A DNA stretch of 64,000 nt from Cryptomeria japonica (Eukaryota > Streptophyta > Pinopsida > Cupressales > Cupressaceae). Position numbers and translations under genes: made by a program. The DNA is taken from assembly GCF_030272615.1 (NCBI RefSeq), contig NC_081412.1:342607870-342671869 (forward strand), written 5' to 3'. Positions 11,803 to 23,545 of the stretch are shown in pieces. Under the pieces are notes generated by a model. That model did not search any database, was not told the DNA's origin, and saw only the letters and a program-made list of their open reading frames with translations. Numbering within the stretch: the first letter of the stretch is position 1; every line of letters starts with the position of its first letter.

Positions 11803-12660
11803 ATGGATACATCTACAGTTCTACTTTTAACACCGTATAATTACTTTGAATGGAAATCTATGATGATAATATATCTGAAAAGACATGGATATCATCATGT
11901 TACTATGGGACTTGAAACTAAACCTCAAGATGATGCAAAAAAGATTAAATGGTTTAATAAATGTGATGAAGCTTTTGGTACTCTATGTATGTCAGTCTCT
12001 CCTGACCTTCTTTTTCACATTGAATCTGCCATTACACCAAATGCAGTGTGGACCACTTTGGGAAACTTCTTTGGTAAGAAGGATGAGCTAAGAGGTCATC
12101 AGTTGGAGAATGAACTCATAGGGTTGAATCCAACCAATTTTGATACTATACAAGACTTCTTCACTAAACTTAAGTGTATAAGATTGTAGTTGGAATAGTG
12201 TGGAACTAAGAAAGATGATAAAAAATTAATCTTGAGTATTCTTTCTAAGCTTGGTCCTAACTATTTAGTGTTTGTTTCTATATTCTATGCTACAAAATGT
12301 GCCCTAAGTACCACATTCAAAATGCCTTCACTAGATGAATTTGCTACAGAACTCACTAAGGAGAAGGACAAATTGGTTCAAATGGGTACAATAAAACTCT
12401 CTAAGTCACATGCCTTAGTTGTAAATCAAGGCACAAAAGAACAAAAGGGTCTAGTAAGTAGGATAAGAAATAAAAGAACCAAGGAGAGAATAAGAACATA
12501 AATCTACTACTTCAAAAGAAGATAATCAGACCTCTTCATCAAAAGGTGAACAACCTAAGAAGGAGAAGGTCAAGTGTTCTTATTGTAAGAGGCCTGGTCA
12601 TGATGAACATAAGTGTTTAAAGAAACAAATTGATCACCTTTCAAATCTTCTTGAAAAGAA
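11803..12660 (+). pseudogene. Ty1/copia gag (UBN2-type) with zinc knuckle
   Basis: From ATG 11803 the product begins MDTSTVLLLTPYNYFEWKSM, continues AVWTTLGNFFGKKDE and then LENELIGLNPTNFDTIQDFF. These are the typical copia gag domain. A TAG at about 12187 interrupts, but the same protein continues with SILSKLGPNYLVFVS and FATELTKEKDKLVQMG. After another break a CCHC knuckle CSYCKRPGHDEHKC lies at about 12574-12615, fully conserved (CX2CX4HX4C). Gag packages the element RNA. The stops and frame breaks make it a pseudogene. Confidence 0.85.
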
Positions 12661-12769
12661 TAATATCAAGGTGCTTGGTTCTGTCAAACAAATTTCATCA
12701 GAAGGATCTTCTAAGTTCAAACATAGTAAAGGGAAAGGAAAGGGTAAGGCCCTAGTTGTTGTTTCTTCA

Positions 12770-13246
12770 CAACCCAATTCTTGGATAATTGATTCGGGTG
12801 CTTCACACCACATGGCTTCTTGAAAAGATGATTTCACCTCTCTAGAGCCATGTTCTATGCCTACCATATTGATGGGTGATGGCACTCTTGTTGAAGTGCA
12901 TGGGAAAGGGTCCATTGATGTGGGCAAAGAAAAATTTAAAGATGTCCTTTATGTTCCATCTTTATCAACTAATCTCCTATCTATTTATTAGATCAATCAC
13001 ACTGGTTTTGGCAAGCGAGTTGAGTTTACACCAGATATAGTGGTAATTAGTGAAATGCATAATGGGTCTACTGTTGTTGTGGGACAAGCAAATCATCATT
13101 CTAGATTATATAAGTTTTCTCATTCTCACTTTGTTCCTAACTCTCCTTCGACAATTTTACTCACTCATGCAGATGAGGTGAGTTGTTTGTGGAATCAACG
13201 GTTTGGCCACTTGAACTACAATTACTTGCAACAACTCAATCAATAG
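12770..13246 (+). pseudogene. Copia aspartic protease and pre-integrase region
   Basis: The frame reads SWIIDSGASHHM with the intact active site DSGA at about 12789-12800, then PTILMGDGTLVEVHGKGSID and FKDVLYVPSLSTNLLSI, the full copia protease profile. A TGA follows HHMAS. The pre-integrase segment ends LWNQRFGHLNYNYLQQLNQ, containing the first histidine of the integrase zinc finger, and is followed by TAG. The protease motif itself is conserved, but the reading frame is interrupted. Confidence 0.85.
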
Positions 13247-14060
13247 GACATGGTTTCAGGGTTGCCTTCCATTCAATTTTTTGATGGAATTTGCAAGGGA
13301 TGCATTCTTGGTAAGCATCCTGAGGAGAAGTATGATAAAGGCAAAGCATGGAGAGATACATAGTTATTGGAGTTGGTACATAGTGACTTGGCAAAACCAT
13401 TTCCACAACCATCTTTCAATAGGGCTAGATATGTCTTGACATTTATTGATAACTTTTCTAGATATACATGGGTTTAAATTCTCAAACAAAAGTCTGAAGT
13501 CTTTGAGAATTTTTTAGATTTTAAAGCTTTTGTAGAGAAACAATCTGGGAAGTTCATCAAGATTCTACGTACAGATAATGGGAGTGAATATGTTAATAAT
13601 CAGTTTGAACAATTTTGTGATTTAGAAGGTATCAACATGCAACATAGTTCCATATAGTCCTTAGCAGAATGGTGTTGCAAAATGCAAGAATAGGTCTTTG
13701 AAGGAGATGGCCAATTGTATGATTCACTCCAAGTCTTTGGCACCTTAGTATTGGGAAGAGGCAATCAACTATGCATGTTACATCCAGAACTGAGTTCCTC
13801 ACAAACCTGTGAGGGGGGTAACTCCATTTCAAGCTTGGACTGGTAAAAAACCCATAGTTAAGCACTTTAGAGTGTTTGGTTCTCTTGCATGGGCCCACAT
13901 TCCAATAGAGAAATACAAGGCTATGGATCCACATAGAAACCCTTGCATATTTGTTGGGTATCTAAACGATGTCTAAGGGTATAGAATTCTCCATCCCTCT
14001 ACTCATTAGTTGTTCATTGAGAGGAGTGTTTATTTTGAGGAGAATTCTTCTAGTTCTTCT
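13247..14060 (+). pseudogene. Copia integrase, degenerate
   Basis: The zinc-finger end reads GICKGCILGKHPEEKYDKGK. The core contains [10 protein letters not shown] (first Asp), [31 protein letters not shown] (second Asp), and KCKNRSLKEMANCMIH near 13680. In the last of these the family has the catalytic Glu in a KRNRTLxE-like context. After it come FQAWTGKKPIVKHFRVFGSL and PCIFVGYLNDV. Stops occur after YTWV and HRDT-like positions and there is a small frame change near 13655. The order and motifs leave no doubt about identity; the gene is inactive. Confidence 0.85.
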
Positions 14061-14489
14061 CATACCACTTCTCCATCCACTATCACATTAGAGACATTGC
14101 ATCATGATGAGAGTTCTTTAGAGGATCTTAATACTCGTAATCTTGATGAGGAATCTTCTTCCTCCACTTCAAATGATGAAAATGATGATGAGGATTCACA
14201 TTCTTCTCATAGTCATCATTCAGAGGTTGAAAATTCTCCCCCAAAATTTCCTACCTCAGTACCTCTTTGGGATCAACAAACATTTGAGTCAGCAGGAGAT
14301 TGGCTTGGTGATCCATTAGACACTTGAAGAACAAGGTCACGATTTTAGCAGGCTCCATATCTCTTCATTGCTTCAACTTCTGATCCATAATCTTTTTGAG
14401 AAGATTCAGGTGTTCTCAAGTGGGATGCTACAATGAAAGAAGAGTTAAATTCCTTGGAAAGGAATCACACATCAGATTTAATTCCTCTT

Positions 14490-15118
14490 CCTAAGGGAAT
14501 GAAACTTGTTTGATGCAAGTGGATATATCAAACAAATTTGCAGTAGATGGGTTGGTTGATAAGTATAAGGCTCGCTTTGTAGCAAAAGGTTTTTCCCAAG
14601 TTCATCGGATGGATGTGAAGAGTGCATTTCTTCATGGTGACCTTCAAGAGGAAATCTACATGGAGCAACCACAGGGGTTTATTCACGATCCCTCACTTGT
14701 GTGTCAACTTTGAAAGTCTCTCTATGGTCTCAAACAAGCTCCTTGAGCTTGGTATACCAAGATGGACTCATTCCTTCAGACAGTTGGGTTCACTTGGTGC
14801 CATTTTAATCTGAACATATACATTCTACAAGAGGAAGATACTCTCACCTTTTTGGTTCTCTATGTTGATGACTCGTTAATCATAGGGAGTCACTCATCCA
14901 CCATCAAGGCAGTAAAAACTACTCTACAAGCTAGATTTCTGATGTCAGACTTGGGTCATCTACATTACTTCTTGGGGATTGAGATCACTTAGTCTTCTTC
15001 AGGTATCTTCCTTGGATAGCCCAAGTATGCACATGATATGCTCTCCCAATTTTACATGGCTGATTATAAGCCTACACCTACTCCATTTTTGTCAGGGGTC
15101 AAACTTGAGGCTAAGTTC
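14490..15118 (+). pseudogene. Copia reverse transcriptase with internal deletion
   Basis: The frame reads KYKARFVAKGFSQVH and jumps directly to MDVKSAFLHGDLQEEIYMEQ. In copia elements about 30 residues, including the ETFAPV segment, lie between these, so a deletion is present. YGLKQAP follows after a stop. The catalytic motif YVDD lies at 14861-14872 in LVLYVDDSLIIGS, then MSDLGHLHYFLGIEIT and YKPTPTPFLSGVKLEAKF. At 15118 the sequence stops at the duplicated target AGTTC of element B and continues at 25551. The YVDD is intact, but the gene cannot make a full enzyme. Confidence 0.85.
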
Positions 15119-15568
15119 TATTGGTGTAAATAAATATTCATTATGGATATTATTACACTTTACTTAAGTTAACTTAGGATAATGCATCTCTTCATAGTTT
15201 GGATTTGAGACACTTAGGGATGTGCACACATAGGGATATAGCTTGTAGGAGAAATTCCACCTTTTGTGGTGTTATTTTGCTGTTACACTCCACATTCGGT
15301 GGGTCATCCACCTCTTGTGGAATATTATATTATTTCTCCTACATACCCCTAGTATTTCTTACCTACCCTTGTTTCTTATTAAGCCACATGTCATGATTGT
15401 GTGCTCGTATATCCATATGGTCTTGCCTATATAAGCAGACCCATATTCATTGTATTGGTGAATCCTGTTGATCATTTACATATTGATGAGAATACAGTTT
15501 GTTCTTGTCATTATTTTGTCTCTCTTTTATACTTTTCATTGTTCCCTTAATCTTGGCAAAATCTCACA
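15119..15568 (+). repeat. 5' LTR of element B
   Basis: This 450-bp LTR is nearly collinear with 25097-25550. It begins TATTGGTG where the 3' copy has TGTTGGTG (G-to-A at the second base) and ends TCTCACA. The primer site TGGTATTAGAGCCA follows at 15569. A TATATAAGCAG box at about 15430 could be the TATA element. Confidence 0.85.
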
Positions 15569-16758
15569 TGGTATTAGAGCCATTAGAGTGTCATTAGTTT
15601 GTCACTTGAGAGAAATTTGATGCGGGTTGTATATTTTGGAGCTTTCTATTGCAAGCTATTATTGAAGCTTGATGTGTCAAATCTGAGGTCACCATTAGAT
15701 TTAAGAGGTCCAAGAAAGTCAGTTTTGCCTTTTTTTTCATCCAAATCGGACTTCAGAGGCCAAATCTAGAGGCATTTGAAGTTTGAAGCTGCGACGCAAA
15801 TTTTCCAGAAATTATAATTTTGCAGACAATTTTCAAATAGTGATATCTCACTCATCCAGACTCCCTTTTTCGATGATTTTTTTTTGTTTTGGGGTAGAAT
15901 TTTGTGAACTGTATAGTGGTGCAGGAGTTTTTGGATTTTTGGATACACATTTTTCTAAAATTGTGAAATCTTGATTTTTACAGGTTTGGAGGCTTCGTTT
16001 GGGCTCATATGGACTCCTTTTCAGGTGTCGTTTTTTTTGAAAGTTCATAATTTTTTGTCTACTTTCATAATATACCATTTGTTTGCAGTGATTTTGAGTG
16101 GATATTGTATTTTCAATATTTGGTCATTTTTGGCCTATTTGGTACTTGTATTTTTCTTGGATCTTAGTTTAGATCACTAGCAGTATTTGTTGAAGTCTCT
16201 TATATCTCATTTTGAGAAGTTGTAAAGTTGAAATCAGAAGTCCACTTTTCCATTATTTGAAAGTGCCAACATGATCTTTTTATGTGAGATCAGTTGTTCA
16301 TTTATATCTCTTGGTGAAATTCCATTCAAAGGCATCTTCATTTGTAGTATTCTAGAGGGCTTCTTTGTTGGTGGCATCATTTTCATGTTTCCACATTTGA
16401 ATATTTTATCATGATGTATGCTCTTGCTTGAGCAATGTTATATTCAAACTATCATAAAGTACCACACCTCTTTGTATCTTGTCATTGTTGACTATTTGAT
16501 GTAATCCTCTTGTACACATAGATTAGGAATATCTTGTGAGACTTGGTGCATGGCTCCAATTCAGACTTAGATTGTACACATTTGTGCATGGCTCCTGTGA
16601 GACTTGGATTGTACTAGTATTTTTGCCATTTATGAGTATCCAGATGATTCTCAAAGCAAGTTGTCTCCATGCCTGATCTTCATTTTGTTGCAGTGAGTGA
16701 TTCATTGTCATCGACTTGGTACCTGGCTTTGTCACACTTTGACATCATTGGTGCAGCA
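15569..16758 (+). other. Element B primer site and 5' internal region, no gene
   Basis: The primer-binding site TGGTATTAGAGCCA (15569-15582) starts the region. The rest is T-rich leader without a credible coding frame. Short phrases around 16545-16620 (catggctcc, agacttgg, ttgtac) repeat locally. The segment resumes after element C at 24735. Confidence 0.7.
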
Positions 16759-17915
16759 TGTTACTACTTACTAAGTTGCCATTAGTTTTATGTCCAAAGT
16801 CATTCTATATACTCTAGTTGGTATGCACAGAGCAGTCAGTTATAGAAGAAAGTAGTCACAAAGCCCAGTATACACCGAGCTGTCTACCGAGTAACACTCT
16901 ATGTCTACCAAGCAGCAATAATGATACACCAAGTGAAATGTGTTACCAGATTCATTGAACCTAGACACACATGTGGAGATGTGTTACAAGATCGAGGAAC
17001 AAAGAACCGTTATCACATTGGAAATTGCACTCAAGGATTGTGTATGATTTTGAGGTCATCTATCCAATGAAATATTTTGTATAGTTATTCATTCAATAAA
17101 TCATGTTTTTAAGATCAAAGCAATGAGCCAGCTCACCGACATAAGAGATCTATTTATACAACATGGATTGGGATCAGATAGAGAGATAGGGGCATGTGTG
17201 TATGAGTGTGAAGACAGACATATGTGAAAATCAAAATCATAGGAAAGCACTGAGTGTTATGACTGTTACAGAGACACAGAGGTCACCGAGAAGGATTTCA
17301 GAGAACAGTCAAGGAATAGAGTAAATAGAAGGGTTTACCGAGTTATTCTACGGGTTACTGAGGTATGCTATAAGCAAGGTAATCTCACTTTGAGCACATA
17401 GAATCTGCTATAACATTTCAGATGTGAAGTTACAGATATTTGTAAAAGATTTTATTCTAATATTTTGAGTTGTAAGAGAAACCTTTAATAGGGTAAAAGA
17501 CTCTAACAAAGTCTATAAATTGTAAAGCCTTTAATTAGGTGCAACATTTAGAATAAGTGTTGTAAAATCCTTTAGCAAGGTAGATCTAACGATCTTGATA
17601 CTCCTAATAGGGTAAGCTATCAGAAATAGCTAAACATGTAGCTCTAACCGAGCACTCTTTATTATTGCAAAAGTGAAGTTGTGGGTGCCATCCCCACCAT
17701 AATTTTTTTCTCTAACCAAGAGTTTCTGCGTAACCAAATTATATGTGTTATGGAGTGAATCATGTATGATTGTTATTCATTTGTTTTAGCTTTATGTTAT
17801 GTTACATCAGTTTTTGGTTTATGCATAACAGTAAAGATATTGTTCAAGAAAGGATTTGAAGTACTAATTCACCCCTCCCCTCTTAGTACATTAGCTTTCC
17901 ATATTGGGCCTAACA
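16759..17915 (+). repeat. 5' LTR of element C
   Basis: 1,157 bp, TG to CA. It is highly similar to 23546-24734 but lacks about 27 bp near 16825 and about 15 bp near 16935 that are present in the 3' copy. Both missing segments are bounded by short direct repeats such as GTCGGT. Near its end TACTAATTCACCCC and TCTTAGTA form the arms of a C-rich hairpin that element D shares. Confidence 0.9.
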
Positions 17916-17917
17916 AT

Positions 17918-17930
17918 TGGTATCAGAGCT
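17918..17930 (+). promoter_or_regulatory. Primer-binding site of element C
   Basis: TGGTATCAGAGCT begins two bases after the LTR end. It is the exact copia-type complement of the initiator tRNA-Met 3' end. Confidence 0.9.
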
Positions 17931-17977
17931 TTAATCTTGGAAAAGGGTTTAACAGCCTAAAGAAAAAGATCTTATCA

Positions 17978-19230
17978 ATGGAAGGCTATAAACAATCTTG
18001 GAGAATTGTGTATTTGCAAGAAGAGTTGGATCATGCTAACCAAGTGATTGCAGACATGCAAAGACAAATGCAAAAATCATTGAAAGTTAGAAGCAGATTG
18101 TCTGATGATTTGTAGGACTCTCAAGAGCTGGTGGAACAGATTGAGACATCATCTGAGAATAGTATATCTGAAGAGACTGAAGAGATGATTGGAGAATTGA
18201 AAGAAAAGAACAAAGCACTGAGTGATCAACTAAAAGAAATGAAAAGAGGACACGAACATTTCCGCACACAGATGACTGAAAATCTTGATGCATTGAGGAC
18301 AACTGAGGATAAAGTAAGAGATCTAGAAAGAGAAAAACAACAGCTTGAAGCATTAGTATCTGAAAAGAATGATGAAATCACTAGGATGACTAGAATACAA
18401 AGTAATCTGTCAGATCAATTGGGTTATGCACATCATGAAGCAAATATGAAGAATAATGAGAATCAAGCATTGAAACTTGAATTATCAAGGTTGACCGATG
18501 AACTTGAGACAGAGAAGAAATCCAAAGAACACTGAAGAAGAGTTATGAAGTATCAAAGATGTTGGATGAGCAACTGAATACAAGAAGACCCAACAAAGAT
18601 GCAGGACTCGGTTACAAAGGAAAAGACTCTACCGAGAAGGGAATCCACACTATCGAGAGAGGAGAATCATCAAAGCAAGCTGGAAACAAGAAGAACATCA
18701 AAGGAAAGAAACCTATTTGCAACTGCTGTGGAAATCAAGGTCATACTACCAACATGTGCCAAATCAAAAAAGGTAAGCAACTGAATGTCACTAGGTCTAA
18801 TGGTTACTGTTACAATTTCTATAAATATGGTCACACATTTAACCAATGTAGGACAAAGTCTGTTAACAATTATCAGAAGGCAAAATTCAAAGGGTTTTGT
18901 AAAAACTACAATAGATATGGACATAGTACCGAGAAGTGTTGGTTTAAGCAAAAGAACTATATGTGGTCTACACACCGAGAAAATGCTAGAGGTTACCGAA
19001 TTCACATAGATCCTTACCGATAGTATTCTGTAGTACCATGGGATTACAATACAAGGATATGGTGTGAATGTTATGGAAGATATGGACATATAAGTGCCAA
19101 CTGCATTATAAGGTTTGGAATGAACAATCGAAGATCATGGAGAAATCCTGGTATGGCATGTTTTCATTGTCACAAAGTTGGACACTTGGCTAGATATTGC
19201 AGAGATCAACCTTCTCCACTGAAGAAATAA
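17978..19230 (+). pseudogene. Element C ORF1: coiled coil plus five zinc knuckles (gag-like)
   Basis: From ATG 17978 (MEGYKQSWRIVYLQEELD) the N-terminal part to about 18530 is a long predicted coiled coil rich in Glu, Lys and Leu. A stretch MLDEQLNTRRPNKDAGLGYK at about 18559 matches the linker that precedes zinc knuckles in copia gag. Five knuckle-like repeats follow. The first (CNCCGNQGHTTNMC) and last (CFHCHKVGHLARYC) are complete CX2CX4HX4C. The middle three (CYNFYKYGHTFNQC, CKNYNRYGHSTEKC, CECYGRYGHISANC) have Phe or Tyr for the second Cys. Stops at 18113 and elsewhere, and at least one frame change, break it. The probable role is RNA binding and particle formation. Confidence 0.75.
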
Positions 19231-19837
19231 AAGGCAAATTATAGATGATTTGGAAAAAGAAGGAAATTGTGTCAAATAAATAAAGCACCTTACCTATCGA
19301 GTTAGGTGCACCTATTCCAAATTAATCGGTAAAGGTATGAAGGGTCTGCATTCTCTCAAGGGTAAATCTTAACAGTTCCTATTTTATCATGCACTTAATT
19401 CAAAATCTGCATAGCTAAAGATGCATTAGGAAATTTGAAATTTTATCAAGTCTTTTGGAACCCTATCTAGTTGGTGAATATAGGAAGAATGGCTACTCGG
19501 TAAAAGAAAAAAAAAGGAAGTGGTACCGAGTGCATTTAATGTTTTTGACCTAACTACATGAAGCCTGATAAGGTATATTATGTACTTAAAGATTTTACGC
19601 GGTCATTTCATACTTACCAAGTTTTCAAGAAAGTAGAGCAAAGCGATTCAAGGTGATCAAACCTCCTCCGAAGCTAATTTCAAGGCATTTACATCAATCA
19701 CAACGCATTGTCAAACTAGTTTACCGATCATATCAGTTGTGATTATCTATTTTACATTTGCTAAGTGGGAAGCGTCTGTCATTTGAAAGTTTTCAAACCC
19801 TCAGGATCTTTTGTTAAGTAATTATCTAAAATCTGCA
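19231..19837 (+). other. Element C spacer between ORF1 and ORF2
   Basis: About 600 bp with no recognisable coding motif separates the two ORFs. Element D has a spacer of about 300 bp in the same place. The arrangement implies separate translation of ORF2, for example from a spliced or subgenomic RNA, but no splice evidence was established. Confidence 0.5.
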
Positions 19838-22800
19838 ATGGCACCTAAGATCCAGAAGCTTGTTGTTGTTGAGAACATTGAAAAGCCCTCATTGAAATAT
19901 TCTCTAACTCCCAAAGTAGCATCTAAACCGGATGATAAAATTGCATTTTCACTCATTCCAGATAAGGTTTTACTAGTTGAGGATGTCAGATTCTTCACTA
20001 AGTGTCATGTTGAGGAACTAGGTCATGTTGAAATCAAGGACACATGATGAATTGTGTATCGATGGGAAATTGGATAGCAAGTATGAACACATTAAAATCA
20101 AGGGATTGACCGAATCCCTAACCTATCCCCATGTCTTCAAACCCCAGTGGGTTAAGTTTTTTCTGAGCAGAGTTCATGATGATTTCATGTGGTTAGAGGA
20201 GCAACCATTCAAAATCACCAAGGAAATCATTCATTTGATCACCAGTTTACCCTATCTTTGATCATGCCCGAGCTCAGAAAATGATATCACAAAAGGAATT
20301 GATCACTTTAACTGGAGTTGAATCAGATTGTAGAGGATTGAAACCGAACAATGTGATAGATGCAGAGCTGAAGTTTTCCATTAGAGTCATAGGTTACTGT
20401 TTCTTTCAATCGGCAAGGGAAAATAGTGTACCCTGTGCAGCAGTCGATTTAGCATATAAAATTGTGAAGAAAGGAATGAAAATTGATCTATGCGAAGTAT
20501 TCTTGAAAAAGCTATTTGAGAATCTAAACACTATAAGGAAGCCGAAGAAGAACAACACGGCTAACACACTAAAGTTTGGATCACTATTGGTATGCATTTT
20601 TTTCTATTTTGAGAAATTCTTTCCATCAGTTGATAATGTAGTTTGGGAGCTACACCGACCAATCACCCATCAAATCAATGACTTCATCAAACGACTAGGT
20701 GATAACTTTAATGATATTATGGATGATTATTTCAGCAAGTTTGAAGAAAAGATGCATAACAGGTATAGAATTCCACCCTAGTTAGTGGAGGAATACAAGG
20801 ATGACATATGCTTTGAAGTAGACACTGACTACTACTATGTTAATGCTGTGGAACCGAGAACTCAATCTTTGCCACCTATGGGTTATGAGATTGATTTTGA
20901 CATCACACAACAATAGATAGATGCTTTTCTTACACTACCAAGGCATGCTACCAAGCTGAGATATGGTACACATGAAGAAGTGAAAGAGAAAGTTAAGATG
21001 AGTATTGTAGTACCAAAGGCTACAAGGAAAGCAACAAAAATGATCAAGGCATTAACAGAGAAATTTGGTGAAGGTTCTTCCTCCACACCTGTCAAGGGCA
21101 CTATAGTCATCACCGAGGAGGAATCTGAAGCTCAAGAGGTAGCTATTACATTGAGCACCGAATTTCCTAAAGGGAAAGTTTTGAAAAAGAAGAAACTAGA
21201 TACATCAAAGGTATCATCGACTCCTTCAGTAAAGCACCCAAACACAAGATCATCTGCAGCATCACCAAGTAAGAAACCAAAGAATGTTGCCGCACCAAAG
21301 GTAACAAAAACTTATAAGAAATCTACTCAGAGACTCATTTTGACTAAAGAGTCCAGTGACACCGAATCTGAAGATGCAAGCAAATTTCAAATTGTCAAGA
21401 GCAAAAAGGAAGAAGTACATAGTGTTGATAACTTTTGTGCTAATTTGAAACAATATGGTGGATTTGGATCATTTAGATATGTTAAATATGAATCCAGATT
21501 TGATGCAGAAAAGAGACAAATAGAAGAAGCTGTAATCTGCACACTTTTGAAATTCTGTTTGGTCCCATTGGAAGTAACTAATTCTCTTCCAAAAGAATTG
21601 TATTTGCATATTGATAATAGGTGGAAATATGCCATGGACTCAGGAAAGAAGATGAGAGAAAGAAGTCTGGTACATCTCTTTCTAGACATGTCGATAGATG
21701 AAATAAGTGAACATCTGAAAAACTACCACTCAAACTTCCTAGTCAAGCAAAGAGCCTTGAAATTGATGAATGGATTTTATTTGGATGTAGAGAATGAGAC
21801 AAAGGAAAAATGGCAAGAAATCTTTTGAATCAAGAATGATGGTGAGCAAGTTGAAGTTGAAACAGTTGATGTCACCGAACAAGATCCTGATATCACCGAG
21901 AAAGACCCTGCTGACACTATACAAATTGATGAGGATATCATGGACACCGAGGGAAAAGAACAAGAAATGATAGAAGGGAATGCATATGGTATCCAGTGAG
22001 TTAGTTTTGGAACAAGTTCAACCCTATCCTTTGGTCACGTAGCCTATTTCAACTGAGACCCCTCAGGATACTGAACAAGGAACAGAAGGTCACAAGTCTA
22101 CAGAAGGAGAAACTACTTCTCAGGCCACCAGGGAATAGACCTCTCAAGCCCCTTCTAGCACTAAAAATGTTACATCTGAGACCCCAAGCATAGAAGCATC
22201 GATGGACACAACAAAGGCTACATCAGAGGTTCAAGAAATTGATAAAAGTGTTGCCTCTATCGAGCAACCTACCGAGGTTAAGCAAGCCTCACAAGCCATT
22301 GTATTAGTTCAATTGGTGAAAGTCTCCACCTCCAAAGAAAATAAAATGAAAAAGCATAGTTTCAAATTATATTTGTCAAAACCAATAGTGTTGCCGAATG
22401 TAGACATATCCAAACTCAAAGGGCAAGCACTCATTGAATTCGGTGAACTATGCAAAGCCAAAGCTGAACAAGAGAAACAAATGGCTATTCAAAAGAAAAA
22501 CAAAGTACTTCAGAAGGTGAAAGCACTATTAACAGATATGCTACCTGAAGCTACAGTGACAACAGATGCATCCATCCATGTTCAACTGGATGAACTCCTA
22601 ACCAAAATAGAGACATATGGAGTAGACACATCTGAATATTTGAGCAAGTTAAAGGGCAAAGAGCTCATTGTTAAAATGATTGAAGAGGTACAGAAAGCTA
22701 TTGCTATTGGCAAAGTAAAACTTGTCAAATTTATTGTTGAGTTGTCCCCTCAACTCAAGCACATTCTTTATTTATTTCAGAAACTCTGTACATTCTCTTT

Positions 22801-23221
22801 ATTCATTAAAGATATCAAAAATAAAACAACAGTGATTGAGAAAGAGATCACCGATCTCTCAAATAAGTTGACCACTGAGCCAAACTCTATTCAAAATTTC
22901 TATTCCAAGCTACAAAAGCTCATGGCTCAACAATTGGAACTTAGGAATGAAGAGCACAAGATCAGGATGCATATAATGACTCTTCAGACATTATTCATTT
23001 CTCATCTTTCATCCGTCCAAGATTGGACCAACAAGGCTACCTCCCTATCTACTCAAGAAGAGGGAAGCACCTTAGATGGACTAATTTCACTGTTAGCTGA
23101 CATTACAGCTCAGAATTCACTCATGGATAGTGTCAAGGATGCCCTCTTTGCCGCTCTCACCGATGCAAGGACAAAATACAAATCCATTTTTGACCAGTTG
23201 CCTTCACCGAATGGTAACTAA
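19838..23221 (+). pseudogene. Element C ORF2: large conserved protein of unknown function
   Basis: The ORF begins MAPKIQKLVVVENIEKP at 19838 and ends LPSPNGN at 23221, about 1,100 codons. Breaks: frameshifts near 20035, 20258 and 21990, and TAG codons at 20779 and 20914. The N-terminal domain contains FFLSRVHDDFMWLEEQPFKI and TKEIIHLITSLP, then LTGVESDCRGLKPNNVIDAE and LKFGSLLVCIFFYFEKFFP. These align with element D ORF2. The middle (20980-21400) is basic and Ser/Thr-rich, with KKPKNVAAPK-type nuclear-signal-like runs. The C-terminus (22300-23221) is helical and coiled-coil-like. KITKEIIHLITSLP is reminiscent of plant mobile domain or transposon-protein folds, but this is only an impression. 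It is not pol. Confidence 0.75.
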
Positions 23222-23545
23222 GTTTTGATGTTTGTCAAAAAGGGGGAGTATAGTATCAAAGTATACAGGGGGGGTATACCAAGCAGAATAGAGTATTCAT
23301 ATGCACAATTAATTTTGACAGGAAGAGCAGTGAACCGAGTAGCTAATACTGAACATTGATCATCGAGCATGCAAAATCAAAGTTTTGTACAGTATATTGA
23401 TAAGGGGAGTATATCTAGATATTCTGTTTTATTGACAAATGTATATATTGTCAGTTTAGTCAAATTTTGTAAGTGTATAGATTTTTGAGTTATGACTTTG
23501 AAAGAAGTTTTGTCAAACATCTCAACTAATGTCAAAAGGAGAGAT
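23222..23545 (+). other. Element C 3' untranslated region with two polypurine tracts
   Basis: A first purine tract (AAAAAGGGGGAG, about 23237-23248) lies right after the ORF2 stop, and a second (AAAAGGAGAGA, 23534-23544) abuts the 3' LTR. Element D has the same pair, at about 59331 and 59464-59474. The outer one should prime plus-strand synthesis. The inner could be an extra priming site. Confidence 0.6.
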
